A stretch of DNA of 16,221 nucleotides from SKVJ01 sp964578745 (GTDB lineage Bacteria; Chloroflexota; Dehalococcoidia; GIF9; AB-539-J10). This document shows, in pieces, positions 7,190 through 13,674 of the stretch. How positions within the stretch are numbered: position 1 is the stretch's first letter; every line of letters begins with the position of its first letter. A program made the translations under genes and the position numbers. The notes under the pieces were generated by a model that was not told where the DNA came from, ran no database searches, and saw only the letters and a program-made list of their open reading frames with translations. The stretch covers positions 1 through 16,221 of the forward strand of contig CAZODZ010000037.1 of the NCBI GenBank assembly GCA_964578745.1, in the 5' to 3' direction.

Positions 7190-7219
7190 ATCCTATGATG
7201 TCCGACTTCCGTTTGTCAA
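7190..7219 (-). promoter_or_regulatory. Promoter of the arsR-type gene
   Basis: On the minus strand the -35 box is a perfect TTGACA (7214-7219) and the -10 box is TAGGAT (7190-7195), separated by 18 bp. Transcription should start near 7183, immediately before the palindromic operator. This is the strongest promoter I can see in the window. Confidence 0.75.
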
Positions 7220-7539
7220 CCCCCAATCTCCCCGCCGTGTGGGCGGCCTGAAGCCAACCGCAATATCGCCTGTAATGGCGACCGCCGTCCTCCCGGGATG
7301 TGGGCGGTTTACGGTTCTGTCCTCGTCGGGGCGTTCAGCGACAGTGTCTCCGTGCAGTTGGGACTTGCGTTGGACGCGGGGAGTAGTACACGGGGCCGTG
7401 AACGGGTGATGTGGCCGGTGCGATGCGATTATCCAGGGGCAGGTGAGAGCGTTGTGGGTAGCGCGGCAATTGAGGGCGACGATCTCATTGACGTGAAGAC
7501 CACAAGATGAGAGGACAGTGTGGCCATTGCCATAAATGT
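7220..7539. other. Intergenic stretch without a recognisable gene
   Basis: About 320 bp between the arsR promoter and the terminator of the dehydratase-type gene. Open frames exist on both strands (for example 7298-7510 on the plus strand), but their proteins look like random GC-rich translation and lack a ribosome-binding site. Small inverted repeats are present: TCGCC/GGCGA at 7266-7281 and ACCGCC/GGCGGT at 7281-7308. This could be a decayed gene or an unrecognised RNA. Confidence 0.4.
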
Positions 7540-7571
7540 GGTGGGGGCAGGTCAGGCGACCTGCCCCCACC
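7540..7571 (-). terminator. Strong hairpin terminator of the dehydratase-type gene
   Basis: A perfect 14-bp stem (7540-7553 with 7558-7571) with loop AGGC, rich in G:C pairs. It lies 27 bases after the stop of the minus-strand gene ending at 7599. There is no U-tract on the minus strand (ACATTTATGG follows). On the plus strand CTTTAAATT follows, but no gene there needs it. Confidence 0.65.
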
Positions 7572-7598
7572 TTTAAATTCTGAATATGCCGGCGTTGT

Positions 7599-9071
7599 CT
7601 ACAGCCAGGCGTGCGATTCGCGGTCTATCTTCTTGGTTGAGGCCTTGATCGGAATGCCGGCGAGCTTCTTGGCAATGTTCTTGGAATGTTCAATGTTGTG
7701 GTCCCGGTAGATGGCAACCTTCTCGATGACCGGCGAGCCGCCGCCATGGAGATAGTCGATCAGCTTGTGACCGCCCCAGGCTGATGACATCATGTCGTGG
7801 AACATGCGGAAGGCCCTGTGCTGCTCCTCTGCCGAGATATTCGGATTTCGCATAATGTACTTCTCCAGGTATGGACCGGTCTTCTCATTGTAGAAGTCCT
7901 CTTCGGGTGGCAGCGTTGCTGGAAGGCCACCCGCTATGGCGGCAAGGGCTTCGTACTCGTCGTAAATGGCTTCACCGGCGAGCATCCGTCCTGCGTTGCA
8001 GTAGTTACTGTCCGGTATCTGTGTACCGGATGCGGCCTTCTTGGAGTTGACGCCGGCGGCGATACCCGCGGCGTAGATGAGGTCGACTACCTGGATCATG
8101 TCCGCCAGCTTGTGGCGTACGTGTTGCGCGCGGTCGATGCCGTTGTATTCCGCGGCCAGGGCGGTCGCGCCGGTGTATATCTCGGACACCGCCGCCTTGC
8201 AGCCGGTGTAGCTGTGGCGATGGTACAACGCGAACAGCAGCGCGAGCTTGCCGGCCATGTCCGTCTCGCCTGCCAGGAATACACGCTCCCACGGCACGAA
8301 TACATTGTCGAACACCGTGATGCTGTGGCTCATGCCTATCTCGTTGAATGGGGCCAGGAGCTTCTTGCGCTTGTTGGGTGCGTACGCAGCGTTGATGAGC
8401 GTCACACCTTCCCAGTCGGCCGGCAATGCGAATGCTACCGCCCAGTCATTCTCTTCCGCCGTCATATTGCGTGTCGGGATGGCGATAATCTCATCGACGT
8501 AGACTGAACAGGAGTTGTGTGCCTTCGCACCGCTGACGACGATACCATCGGCGCGCCGCTCTACGATGCGGAGGTAGAGATCAGGGTCCTTCTGTTCGTG
8601 GGGTCGCCACACCCTGTTGCCCTTCACGTCGGTCTGCGCGCACACGGCCGACAGATCTTCTCTCTGTACACGCTTCATGAAGTTGATGAAGTTCTCGTAG
8701 TACTTCGTGCCGTACTTCTGGTCTGTGTCGTACGTGACCACGGAGAGCGCGTTCATGGAGTCAATGCCCATGCAGCGCTGGATGCAGCCGCCGACCTCCT
8801 GGCAGTACAGGCGGGTCATCTTCTGCTTGTTGAGCAGGTCTTCCTGGCTCTGATGGATGTGGTTGAAGCGGTTGATTTTCTCCCCGGTGAGGTGAGAGGT
8901 CGCCACGGCGACGTCCTGAAACTCCGGATCAAATGCGAAGTCGTACGTCTTCGCCATTACATTGATGCCGCCGATAAGCCGGGGGTCGAAGCGATCGACC
9001 ATCTTACCGCCCATGTACACATTCGGCTTTAACCTGGCGATACGGTCTCTGTACTGGTCGCCCGTAATCAT
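7599..9071 (-). CDS. 4-hydroxybutyryl-CoA dehydratase / HpaB-family flavoprotein
   Basis: A 490-residue protein of the 4-hydroxyphenylacetate 3-hydroxylase / 4-hydroxybutyryl-CoA dehydratase (AbfD) family, acyl-CoA-dehydrogenase-like flavoproteins. The dehydratase branch uses FAD plus a [4Fe-4S] cluster to eliminate water through a ketyl radical and is oxygen-sensitive. Clostridial AbfD binds the cluster with C99, C103, H292 and C299. Here the same spacing is present as C96-x3-C100 (GGCIQRC) and H284-x6-C291 (YHRHSYTGC), with Y288 and K292 matching the catalytic Tyr and Lys. The C-terminal HGGGSPVIEKVAIYRDHNIE probably holds the catalytic glutamate (E450). The length is that of AbfD. This argues for a dehydratase or isomerase rather than an O2-using hydroxylase. 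The ATG at 9071 follows AGGAGG at seven bases. The gene is divergent from the glycyl radical enzyme. No CoA-transferase or acyl-CoA dehydrogenase is nearby, so the true substrate may differ from 4-hydroxybutyryl-CoA. Confidence 0.88.
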   Translation of the reverse strand: MITGDQYRDRIARLKPNVYMGGKMVDRFDPRLIGGINVMAKTYDFAFDPEFQDVAVATSHLTGEKINRFNHIHQSQEDLLNKQKMTRLYCQEVGGCIQRCMGIDSMNALSVVTYDTDQKYGTKYYENFINFMKRVQREDLSAVCAQTDVKGNRVWRPHEQKDPDLYLRIVERRADGIVVSGAKAHNSCSVYVDEIIAIPTRNMTAEENDWAVAFALPADWEGVTLINAAYAPNKRKKLLAPFNEIGMSHSITVFDNVFVPWERVFLAGETDMAGKLALLFALYHRHSYTGCKAAVSEIYTGATALAAEYNGIDRAQHVRHKLADMIQVVDLIYAAGIAAGVNSKKAASGTQIPDSNYCNAGRMLAGEAIYDEYEALAAIAGGLPATLPPEEDFYNEKTGPYLEKYIMRNPNISAEEQHRAFRMFHDMMSSAWGGHKLIDYLHGGGSPVIEKVAIYRDHNIEHSKNIAKKLAGIPIKASTKKIDRESHAWL

Positions 9072-9413
9072 GTCCGTTCCTCCTAGAATGCGTGAGAGTG
9101 CGCGGTTATAGGGGTGCGCACGTGTGCCAATGTTATCACAACGGCTCGAACGGAAGAAGCGCGACCATACGTACAGATGCCTGGAGACCTCTGTATGATT
9201 CGTGCCGCCCCTGTCAGTTTCACTGGACAGTCATGGCTGCTGGTGTTGCAGAGAGCATGCGAGAGACCGGATCGATCCTCTCGGAGCCTGTCAGAAGCGT
9301 TTCGGCGGTTGTGTGGGCGCAACCTGGTCCAGAATGGCAGCCGCTTTCAGACCATGATATGGTTATGGTAAACGCAGTCCATGAGCCCGTGACAGGGCTC
9401 CGAGGTGATTCTG
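9072..9413. other. Divergent intergenic region, dehydratase-type gene and glycyl radical enzyme
   Basis: About 340 bp with no credible gene. For the minus-strand gene, a TATAAC-like -10 box lies at about 9106-9111, with no good -35. For the plus-strand gene, TATGGT-like bases near 9364-9369 could be a -10. An imperfect inverted repeat at 9211-9230 (CTGTC/GACAG ends) lies in the middle and could be a binding site for a regulator encoded elsewhere. Confidence 0.4.
9383..9400 (+). promoter_or_regulatory. Hairpin directly before the glycyl radical enzyme ribosome-binding site
   Basis: GAGCCC and GGGCTC form a perfect 6-bp stem with a 6-base loop, ending one base before GAGGTGAT, the ribosome-binding site of the gene starting at 9414. 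It may shield or present that site or stabilise the 5' end of the mRNA. A chance hairpin of this size is possible. Confidence 0.3.
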
Positions 9414-11792
9414 ATGAACAGTCGTGTAGAGAGACTCCGTGCCCGGTTGGTCGGGGAGCGTCCGTCAGTGGACATAACACGCGCCCGCATAGTGACCAGG
9501 GTCCACCGGGAATGTGAAGGTCAACCCCTGGTATCAACATGGGGCAAGGCAATGTACCAGCTCTTCATGGAACTCCCTGTCAGCATTGCGGCCGGCGAGC
9601 TCATAGTTGGCCTCCCTACGTTGCGACCCAGAGCGGCACAACTCTTCCCTGAAGTACAGGCGGGCTGGCTGGATGCTGAACTCGATACTGTGAGTACACG
9701 GGAGTGGGACCCGCTCGAGATCTCGGATGCCGATAAGGCGGAGCTGAGAGCCGACATTCTGCCGTTCTGGAAGGGCAAGACGATAGCCGAGCGCCTGTTC
9801 GCACAGTGTCCTCCTGAGACTGCGCGCTTGATCTACCAGGAACCCGGCCTCTGGCCCACAAAGTCGACCGGAATCATCGATAACTACTCGCTCATTCAGA
9901 AGGGTATCGGTACCGTTGTCCCGAACTACCGCAAGGTGCTCGAGTGTGGGGTCAACGGCATAATCCGTCAGATAGACGCTCGAACGGCGGCACTTGACCT
10001 GAGCAACCCCGAAGATGTACAGCGGCGGCTCTTCCTTGAGTCGGCACGGCTTGCCTTGAACGGACTTGTCGGCTTTGCGGAGAGATACGCACGAAGGGCC
10101 GGTGAACTGGCACAGGAGGAATCCGACCCTGTACGAAAGGCGGAGCTGCTTCGTATCCAGCGGGCATGTTCGTGGGTTCCGGCCAATCCCCCACGGAACT
10201 TCCATGAAGCCGTGCAGTCATTCTGGTTCACACACCTTGCAGTGCGTATTGAAGAAAGCGGCCATTCTCTATCACCGGGGCGCTTCGATCAGTACATGCT
10301 TCCATACCTTGGTGAGGATGAAGACCGTGGCCTGGTTCTCGAGTTGCTCGAGTGTCTCATGATCAAGTTCTCGGAGCTGATGCTCTTTGCAAACGCCGAT
10401 ACTTCTAAGTTCTATACGGGTGTTCCACAGTGGCAGAACTTGAACCTGGGTGGTCGTCTTCCTGATGGCAGGGACGCGACCAACGAGCTGTCGTATCTTT
10501 GTCTTCAGGCGATGATCAATATGCGGGTTGTTCAACCGGATATAAGCGTTCGTATCCATGCCGATACTCCTGAGGACTTCCTGCGCAAAGCATGCGAACT
10601 GTCGCGCCTTGGCACGGGGCATCCGAAGTTCTACAACGAAGACCTCATCGCGTACTCGCTTGCGTGCAAAGGTCTGAGTATTGAGGAGTCGCGCGACTTT
10701 GCCATTATGGGCTGTGTCGAACCCAGGGTACAGGCAAAGGAAGGAATCCACTTAACTGGAGGGTTTATCAACCTGCCGGCCGCGTTGGAACTCGCCCTGA
10801 ACGACGGCGTATGGCGCCGCACCGGTAAACGGGTAGGGCTTCCGACCGGGGATGCCCGGAAGTTCCGAAGCTTCGACGAAGTGAAGGCGGCCTACGAGGC
10901 GCAACTCTCGCACATGATACGTCACATGTTTGTCGTCAATGCTATCGCCGAGAATGCATACAGCGAACTGTTGAGCTCTCCGTTCCTGTCGGCGCTGACC
11001 GAGGGCTGTATCGAGTCGGGCAGGTCTCTGCAGCGGGGCGGCGCGGTCTACAATTTCGGACCCGCGGTGAACGAGATTGGTGTTGCTGACACAGGTGATT
11101 CGCTGGCTGCCATTAAGAAGCTGGTCTTCGACGAGCATAAGCTCACTATGGACGAGTTACTGACGGCCATTGAGCATGACTTTGAAGGGTATGACGAGAT
11201 CAGGGGCATGTTGCTTCACGACGCGCCGAAATTCGGTAACGATGAGGACTACGTCGACTATATCACCCGCGATGCGGTGCAGTTTGGTAACCGTGAGGTG
11301 ATGCGGTACCGCAACATCTTCGGCGGACAGGCACAGGCTGGGATCATCGCGGTGACGGCAGGCATACCATTCGGCACTGTTGTTGGAGCATTGCCAAGCG
11401 GGCGAAAGGCAGGGCAGCCCCTGGCGGACAACTCTTCGCCCTCTCCGGGCAATGATCGGTTGGGTCCAACGGCCGTGGCACGCTCTGTCGCCAAGCTTGA
11501 CCCCGCGGCTTTGAGGAATGGCACGCTTCTCAACCTGCGGCTCAGTCCTCAGAGCACTGCGGGTGACGAAGGGTTGCGCCGCATGTCATCGTTTATCCGC
11601 GGCCTGTTCGACGTCGGATGCTGGCACGTGCAGTTCAACGTGGTTGACACCCGCACGTTGAGGGACGCTCAGGAGCATCCTGCGGAATATACGGACCTCC
11701 TTGTGCGTGTTGCGGGGTACAGTGCCTATTTCACGCAACTTCACAGGGACGTACAGGAAGACATTATCCAGCGGACGGAGCACGGCCTGTAG
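9414..11792 (+). CDS. Glycyl radical enzyme, dehydratase/lyase (CVE) class
   Basis: A 792-residue glycyl radical enzyme with the PFL-like barrel (about 1-660) and the C-terminal glycyl radical domain. The radical glycine is G768 in RVAGYSAYF, and the active-site loop is GCVEP with thiyl Cys434 and base Glu436. The CVE triad marks the eliminases (glycerol, propanediol and hydroxyproline dehydratases, choline and isethionate lyases) and separates it from formate acetyltransferase (adjacent cysteines) and benzylsuccinate synthase. HS at 284-285 (GHSLSPGRFDQYM) matches the His-Ser pair of glycerol dehydratase. However, positions I align with its other glycerol contacts appear changed: T167 in GIGTVVPNY and T448 in IHLTGG. 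The substrate is therefore unknown. ATG 9414 is preferred to GTG 9405 because GAGGTGAT lies five bases before it and overlaps the GTG. The activase gene follows after 1 bp. Cytoplasmic; no microcompartment genes are seen. Confidence 0.93.
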   Translation: MNSRVERLRARLVGERPSVDITRARIVTRVHRECEGQPLVSTWGKAMYQLFMELPVSIAAGELIVGLPTLRPRAAQLFPEVQAGWLDAELDTVSTREWDPLEISDADKAELRADILPFWKGKTIAERLFAQCPPETARLIYQEPGLWPTKSTGIIDNYSLIQKGIGTVVPNYRKVLECGVNGIIRQIDARTAALDLSNPEDVQRRLFLESARLALNGLVGFAERYARRAGELAQEESDPVRKAELLRIQRACSWVPANPPRNFHEAVQSFWFTHLAVRIEESGHSLSPGRFDQYMLPYLGEDEDRGLVLELLECLMIKFSELMLFANADTSKFYTGVPQWQNLNLGGRLPDGRDATNELSYLCLQAMINMRVVQPDISVRIHADTPEDFLRKACELSRLGTGHPKFYNEDLIAYSLACKGLSIEESRDFAIMGCVEPRVQAKEGIHLTGGFINLPAALELALNDGVWRRTGKRVGLPTGDARKFRSFDEVKAAYEAQLSHMIRHMFVVNAIAENAYSELLSSPFLSALTEGCIESGRSLQRGGAVYNFGPAVNEIGVADTGDSLAAIKKLVFDEHKLTMDELLTAIEHDFEGYDEIRGMLLHDAPKFGNDEDYVDYITRDAVQFGNREVMRYRNIFGGQAQAGIIAVTAGIPFGTVVGALPSGRKAGQPLADNSSPSPGNDRLGPTAVARSVAKLDPAALRNGTLLNLRLSPQSTAGDEGLRRMSSFIRGLFDVGCWHVQFNVVDTRTLRDAQEHPAEYTDLLVRVAGYSAYFTQLHRDVQEDIIQRTEHGL

Positions 11793-11793
11793 C

Positions 11794-12702
11794 ATGACCA
11801 GCGGGGTCGTCTTCGATATCCAACGGTTCTCATTGCATGACGGGCCCGGTACAAGGACACTCGTCTTCCTGAAGGGGTGTCCGCTGAGGTGCCTGTGGTG
11901 TTCGAATCCCGAGTCACAGGCCCGTGGCCCTGATGTTCTCCATGATGCCGATCGCTGTGTAATGTGTCTCGCCTGCGTTCGCGCATGTCCCACCGGCGCG
12001 CTCATGTGGGCGAACGATCATTTTGAGTTCGACCCATCGAAGTGCACGATGTGTGGTTCCTGCATGATTGCGTGCCCCACATCAGCCCGCCGCATCAGCG
12101 GCAGGCACATGTCGGCTGACGATGTGCTCAAGGTGGTGCTTCGGGACGCTCCATTCTACCGCCGTTCCGGAGGTGGCATCACGCTCGGAGGAGGTGAGCC
12201 ACTGGCACAGCCTGAGTTTGCAACTGTTCTGCTGACACTCTCGCATGCACACGGCATCGACACTGCGATCGAGACGAGCGGCTACGCCGACACGAGGACG
12301 CTTCTGGCTGTTGCCGGGCATGCCGACCATGTAATGTTCGACGTGAAGCATGTTGATAGCCGACGACACAAGGCGCTTACCGGCGTATCGAACGAACTTA
12401 TCATGGATAACCTCAGGGCGCTTCTTCACGTTCACGCGGATGTGACAATAAGATACCCCCTGGTCCGGGGGTGTAATGGGAACGATGAGGATCTCAGGGC
12501 GTTTGCAGAGTGCATGGTGCAGCTGCCCGGATCTCCGCATGTCGAGATAGTCCCCTATCACCGTTTCGGTGAGCACAAGTACCGCCTGCTCGGGCGGCCC
12601 TACGCGCTGGCAGGAACCGAGCCGTGTGAGCCGCAGGAGGCAGAGGCTGCGTGCATGCTGTTGAGGAACCTCGGCGTGTCGTGCAGCGCGCTGACGTACT
12701 GA
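11794..12702 (+). CDS. Glycyl radical enzyme activating enzyme (radical SAM)
   Basis: A 302-residue radical SAM activase that abstracts a hydrogen atom from the glycine of the enzyme encoded just upstream. The SAM cluster motif CxxxCxxC is C29/C33/C36 (KGCPLRCLWCSNPES). A ferredoxin insert with two four-cysteine sets follows (C55, C58, C61, C65 and C84, C87, C90, C94), as is usual for activases of dehydratase-type glycyl radical enzymes and unlike the short PFL activase. The SAM-binding motif TLGGGEPLAQ and the VMFDVKHVDSRRHKALTG segment are intact. The N-terminal FDIQRFSLHDGPGTRT is the family hallmark. The start lies 1 bp after the upstream stop, so translation is probably coupled; the frame itself opens earlier, inside the upstream gene. 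The stop is 10 bp from the convergent RraA-family gene. Confidence 0.95.
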   Translation: MTSGVVFDIQRFSLHDGPGTRTLVFLKGCPLRCLWCSNPESQARGPDVLHDADRCVMCLACVRACPTGALMWANDHFEFDPSKCTMCGSCMIACPTSARRISGRHMSADDVLKVVLRDAPFYRRSGGGITLGGGEPLAQPEFATVLLTLSHAHGIDTAIETSGYADTRTLLAVAGHADHVMFDVKHVDSRRHKALTGVSNELIMDNLRALLHVHADVTIRYPLVRGCNGNDEDLRAFAECMVQLPGSPHVEIVPYHRFGEHKYRLLGRPYALAGTEPCEPQEAEAACMLLRNLGVSCSALTY

Positions 12703-12712
12703 CAGGCGGTTG

Positions 12713-13462
12713 CTACTTCACCGAACGGCTGTCCAGACCGACCCCCTTGGAGATGACCTTCTTCCAGGCAGCCTTGATCTCGTCGACTGTCTTTGCTGAG
12801 AGAAGCAGGTCCGCGTGCTCTGTTTCTTCGTCGGAAAACGCGTCGATGTTGGCGCAGACGTCAGCAAGCCGGTCGGCTGGGAATTTGCAGGCCCCGTTCT
12901 CGTCCATGTGAACCATGTCGCCTGGCAGCACCCGCATGCCGGCCACGGTTACCGGGACGTTGAAAGCCCGCAACGCGAGGCTGCCGTGGCCCGAGGTCAC
13001 ACCACGGGCTAGGTGCTGTATGCCGATAGTCTTTATCTCGTCAATATCGCGCACCGGGCTGTTCGTGATAAGGCCGACCGCGCCACATGCCTTGTAGAGT
13101 GCACCTGACTGGCCGCCGAAAATGCCTGCTTTAGGCAGGACTTCGGGCGGGAACTGTGCCTCACAGACGACGATGGAGGGCTTCCGCGATTTCAGCAGAA
13201 AGTCCACGAAGTCAAGGTATGAGACCGCCGGCTGAAGAGGATCGTCAAGGCCGAAGACAACGGTGACGGCGTAGCCAATGGCCGGCCCGGCTTCTGGCAG
13301 GAGACATGTCAGGGAATCATCCGTGTACCACTCACCGTACCACGGGTCGTACAGTCCCAGGCAGTGTGGATGATCCGGGTATGAGGCCACCACGTTTCCA
13401 ACGGTCGGGGTGTTGAATCTGCGCAACTTGTCCAGCATCTCTTGTTCTGTCGATCCAGTCAT
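12713..13462 (-). CDS. RraA / HMG-aldolase family protein
   Basis: A 249-residue protein of the RraA-like family, which includes 4-hydroxy-4-methyl-2-oxoglutarate / 4-carboxy-4-hydroxy-2-oxoadipate aldolases and oxaloacetate decarboxylases, and RNase E inhibitors in enterobacteria. It is often misnamed demethylmenaquinone methyltransferase. Family features are GGQSGALYKACGAVGLITN (116-134), the Arg-Asp pair R138-D139 (PVRDIDEI) that binds pyruvate and metal in aldolases, and LPGDMVHMDENGACKFP (179-195). The usual Asp-Gly before the Arg-Asp is Asn-Ser here (TNSPVRD), which may change activity. The N-terminal part is longer than in short RraA proteins. The start at 13462 follows AGGAGG nine bases upstream. 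Given the catabolic surroundings, a metal-dependent lyase of 2-oxo-acids is the best guess. Confidence 0.85.
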   Translation of the reverse strand: MTGSTEQEMLDKLRRFNTPTVGNVVASYPDHPHCLGLYDPWYGEWYTDDSLTCLLPEAGPAIGYAVTVVFGLDDPLQPAVSYLDFVDFLLKSRKPSIVVCEAQFPPEVLPKAGIFGGQSGALYKACGAVGLITNSPVRDIDEIKTIGIQHLARGVTSGHGSLALRAFNVPVTVAGMRVLPGDMVHMDENGACKFPADRLADVCANIDAFSDEETEHADLLLSAKTVDEIKAAWKKVISKGVGLDSRSVK

Positions 13463-13499
13463 TGGCTCGAACCTCCTCTCGAGTTTGCATAGCCAGAAC

Positions 13500-13548
13500 A
13501 TTATACGTGCCTGCTGGATTGTTGCACACAGGCACGCTGTACTACAAT
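13500..13548. promoter_or_regulatory. Divergent rraA-like / MBL promoter region with inverted repeat
   Basis: A perfect TATAAT (13500-13505, minus strand) lies 38 bp upstream of the RraA-family ATG. A TACAAT (13543-13548, plus strand) faces the MBL gene. Between them CGTGCCTG (13506-13513) and CAGGCACG (13529-13536) form an exact 8-bp inverted repeat with a 15-bp spacer, abutting the minus-strand -10 and overlapping both -35 regions. Both -35 boxes are poor, so one regulator could control both genes from this site. Confidence 0.5.
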
Positions 13549-13554
13549 TGTGCT

Positions 13555-13574
13555 CTCGCGCCTTACGGCGCGAG
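13555..13574 (+). promoter_or_regulatory. Hairpin in the leader of the MBL-fold gene
   Basis: CTCGCGCC and GGCGCGAG form a perfect 8-bp stem with loop TTAC. It begins where transcription from the TACAAT box should start, about 100 bp before the gene. It could protect the 5' end of the transcript. No longer aptamer-like fold is evident in the leader. Confidence 0.35.
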
Positions 13575-13674
13575 TATCGGCTAGGTTGTCCTGGCTTTCC
13601 TGGCTACAGGCGGCTGTGGTGCGATATTCCGCGCAGGCCAACAGATGGCCGTCTGGTATTCTGGGGACTTCGGT

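Noticed and set aside
7797..8507. Open frame on the plus strand (236 codons) opposite the dehydratase-type gene
   Set aside because: Val/Gly-rich translation without motifs or a ribosome-binding site; the opposite strand carries all cluster ligands of a known family.
7599..9071. Label as 4-hydroxyphenylacetate 3-monooxygenase
   Set aside because: The four [4Fe-4S] ligands with AbfD spacing and the anaerobic context favour the dehydratase branch.
9131..9141. Bases resembling a lac operator (TTGTGATAACA on the minus strand)
   Set aside because: No symmetric second half, no LacI-family gene nearby; a short chance match.
9414..11792. Assignment as pyruvate formate-lyase, choline TMA-lyase or benzylsuccinate synthase
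   Set aside because: The active site is CVE, not the adjacent cysteines of PFL; cut shell genes and bss subunits are absent; pocket residues do not identify a known substrate.
12713..13462. Demethylmenaquinone methyltransferase
   Set aside because: A known misannotation of RraA-family proteins; no SAM-binding motif is present.
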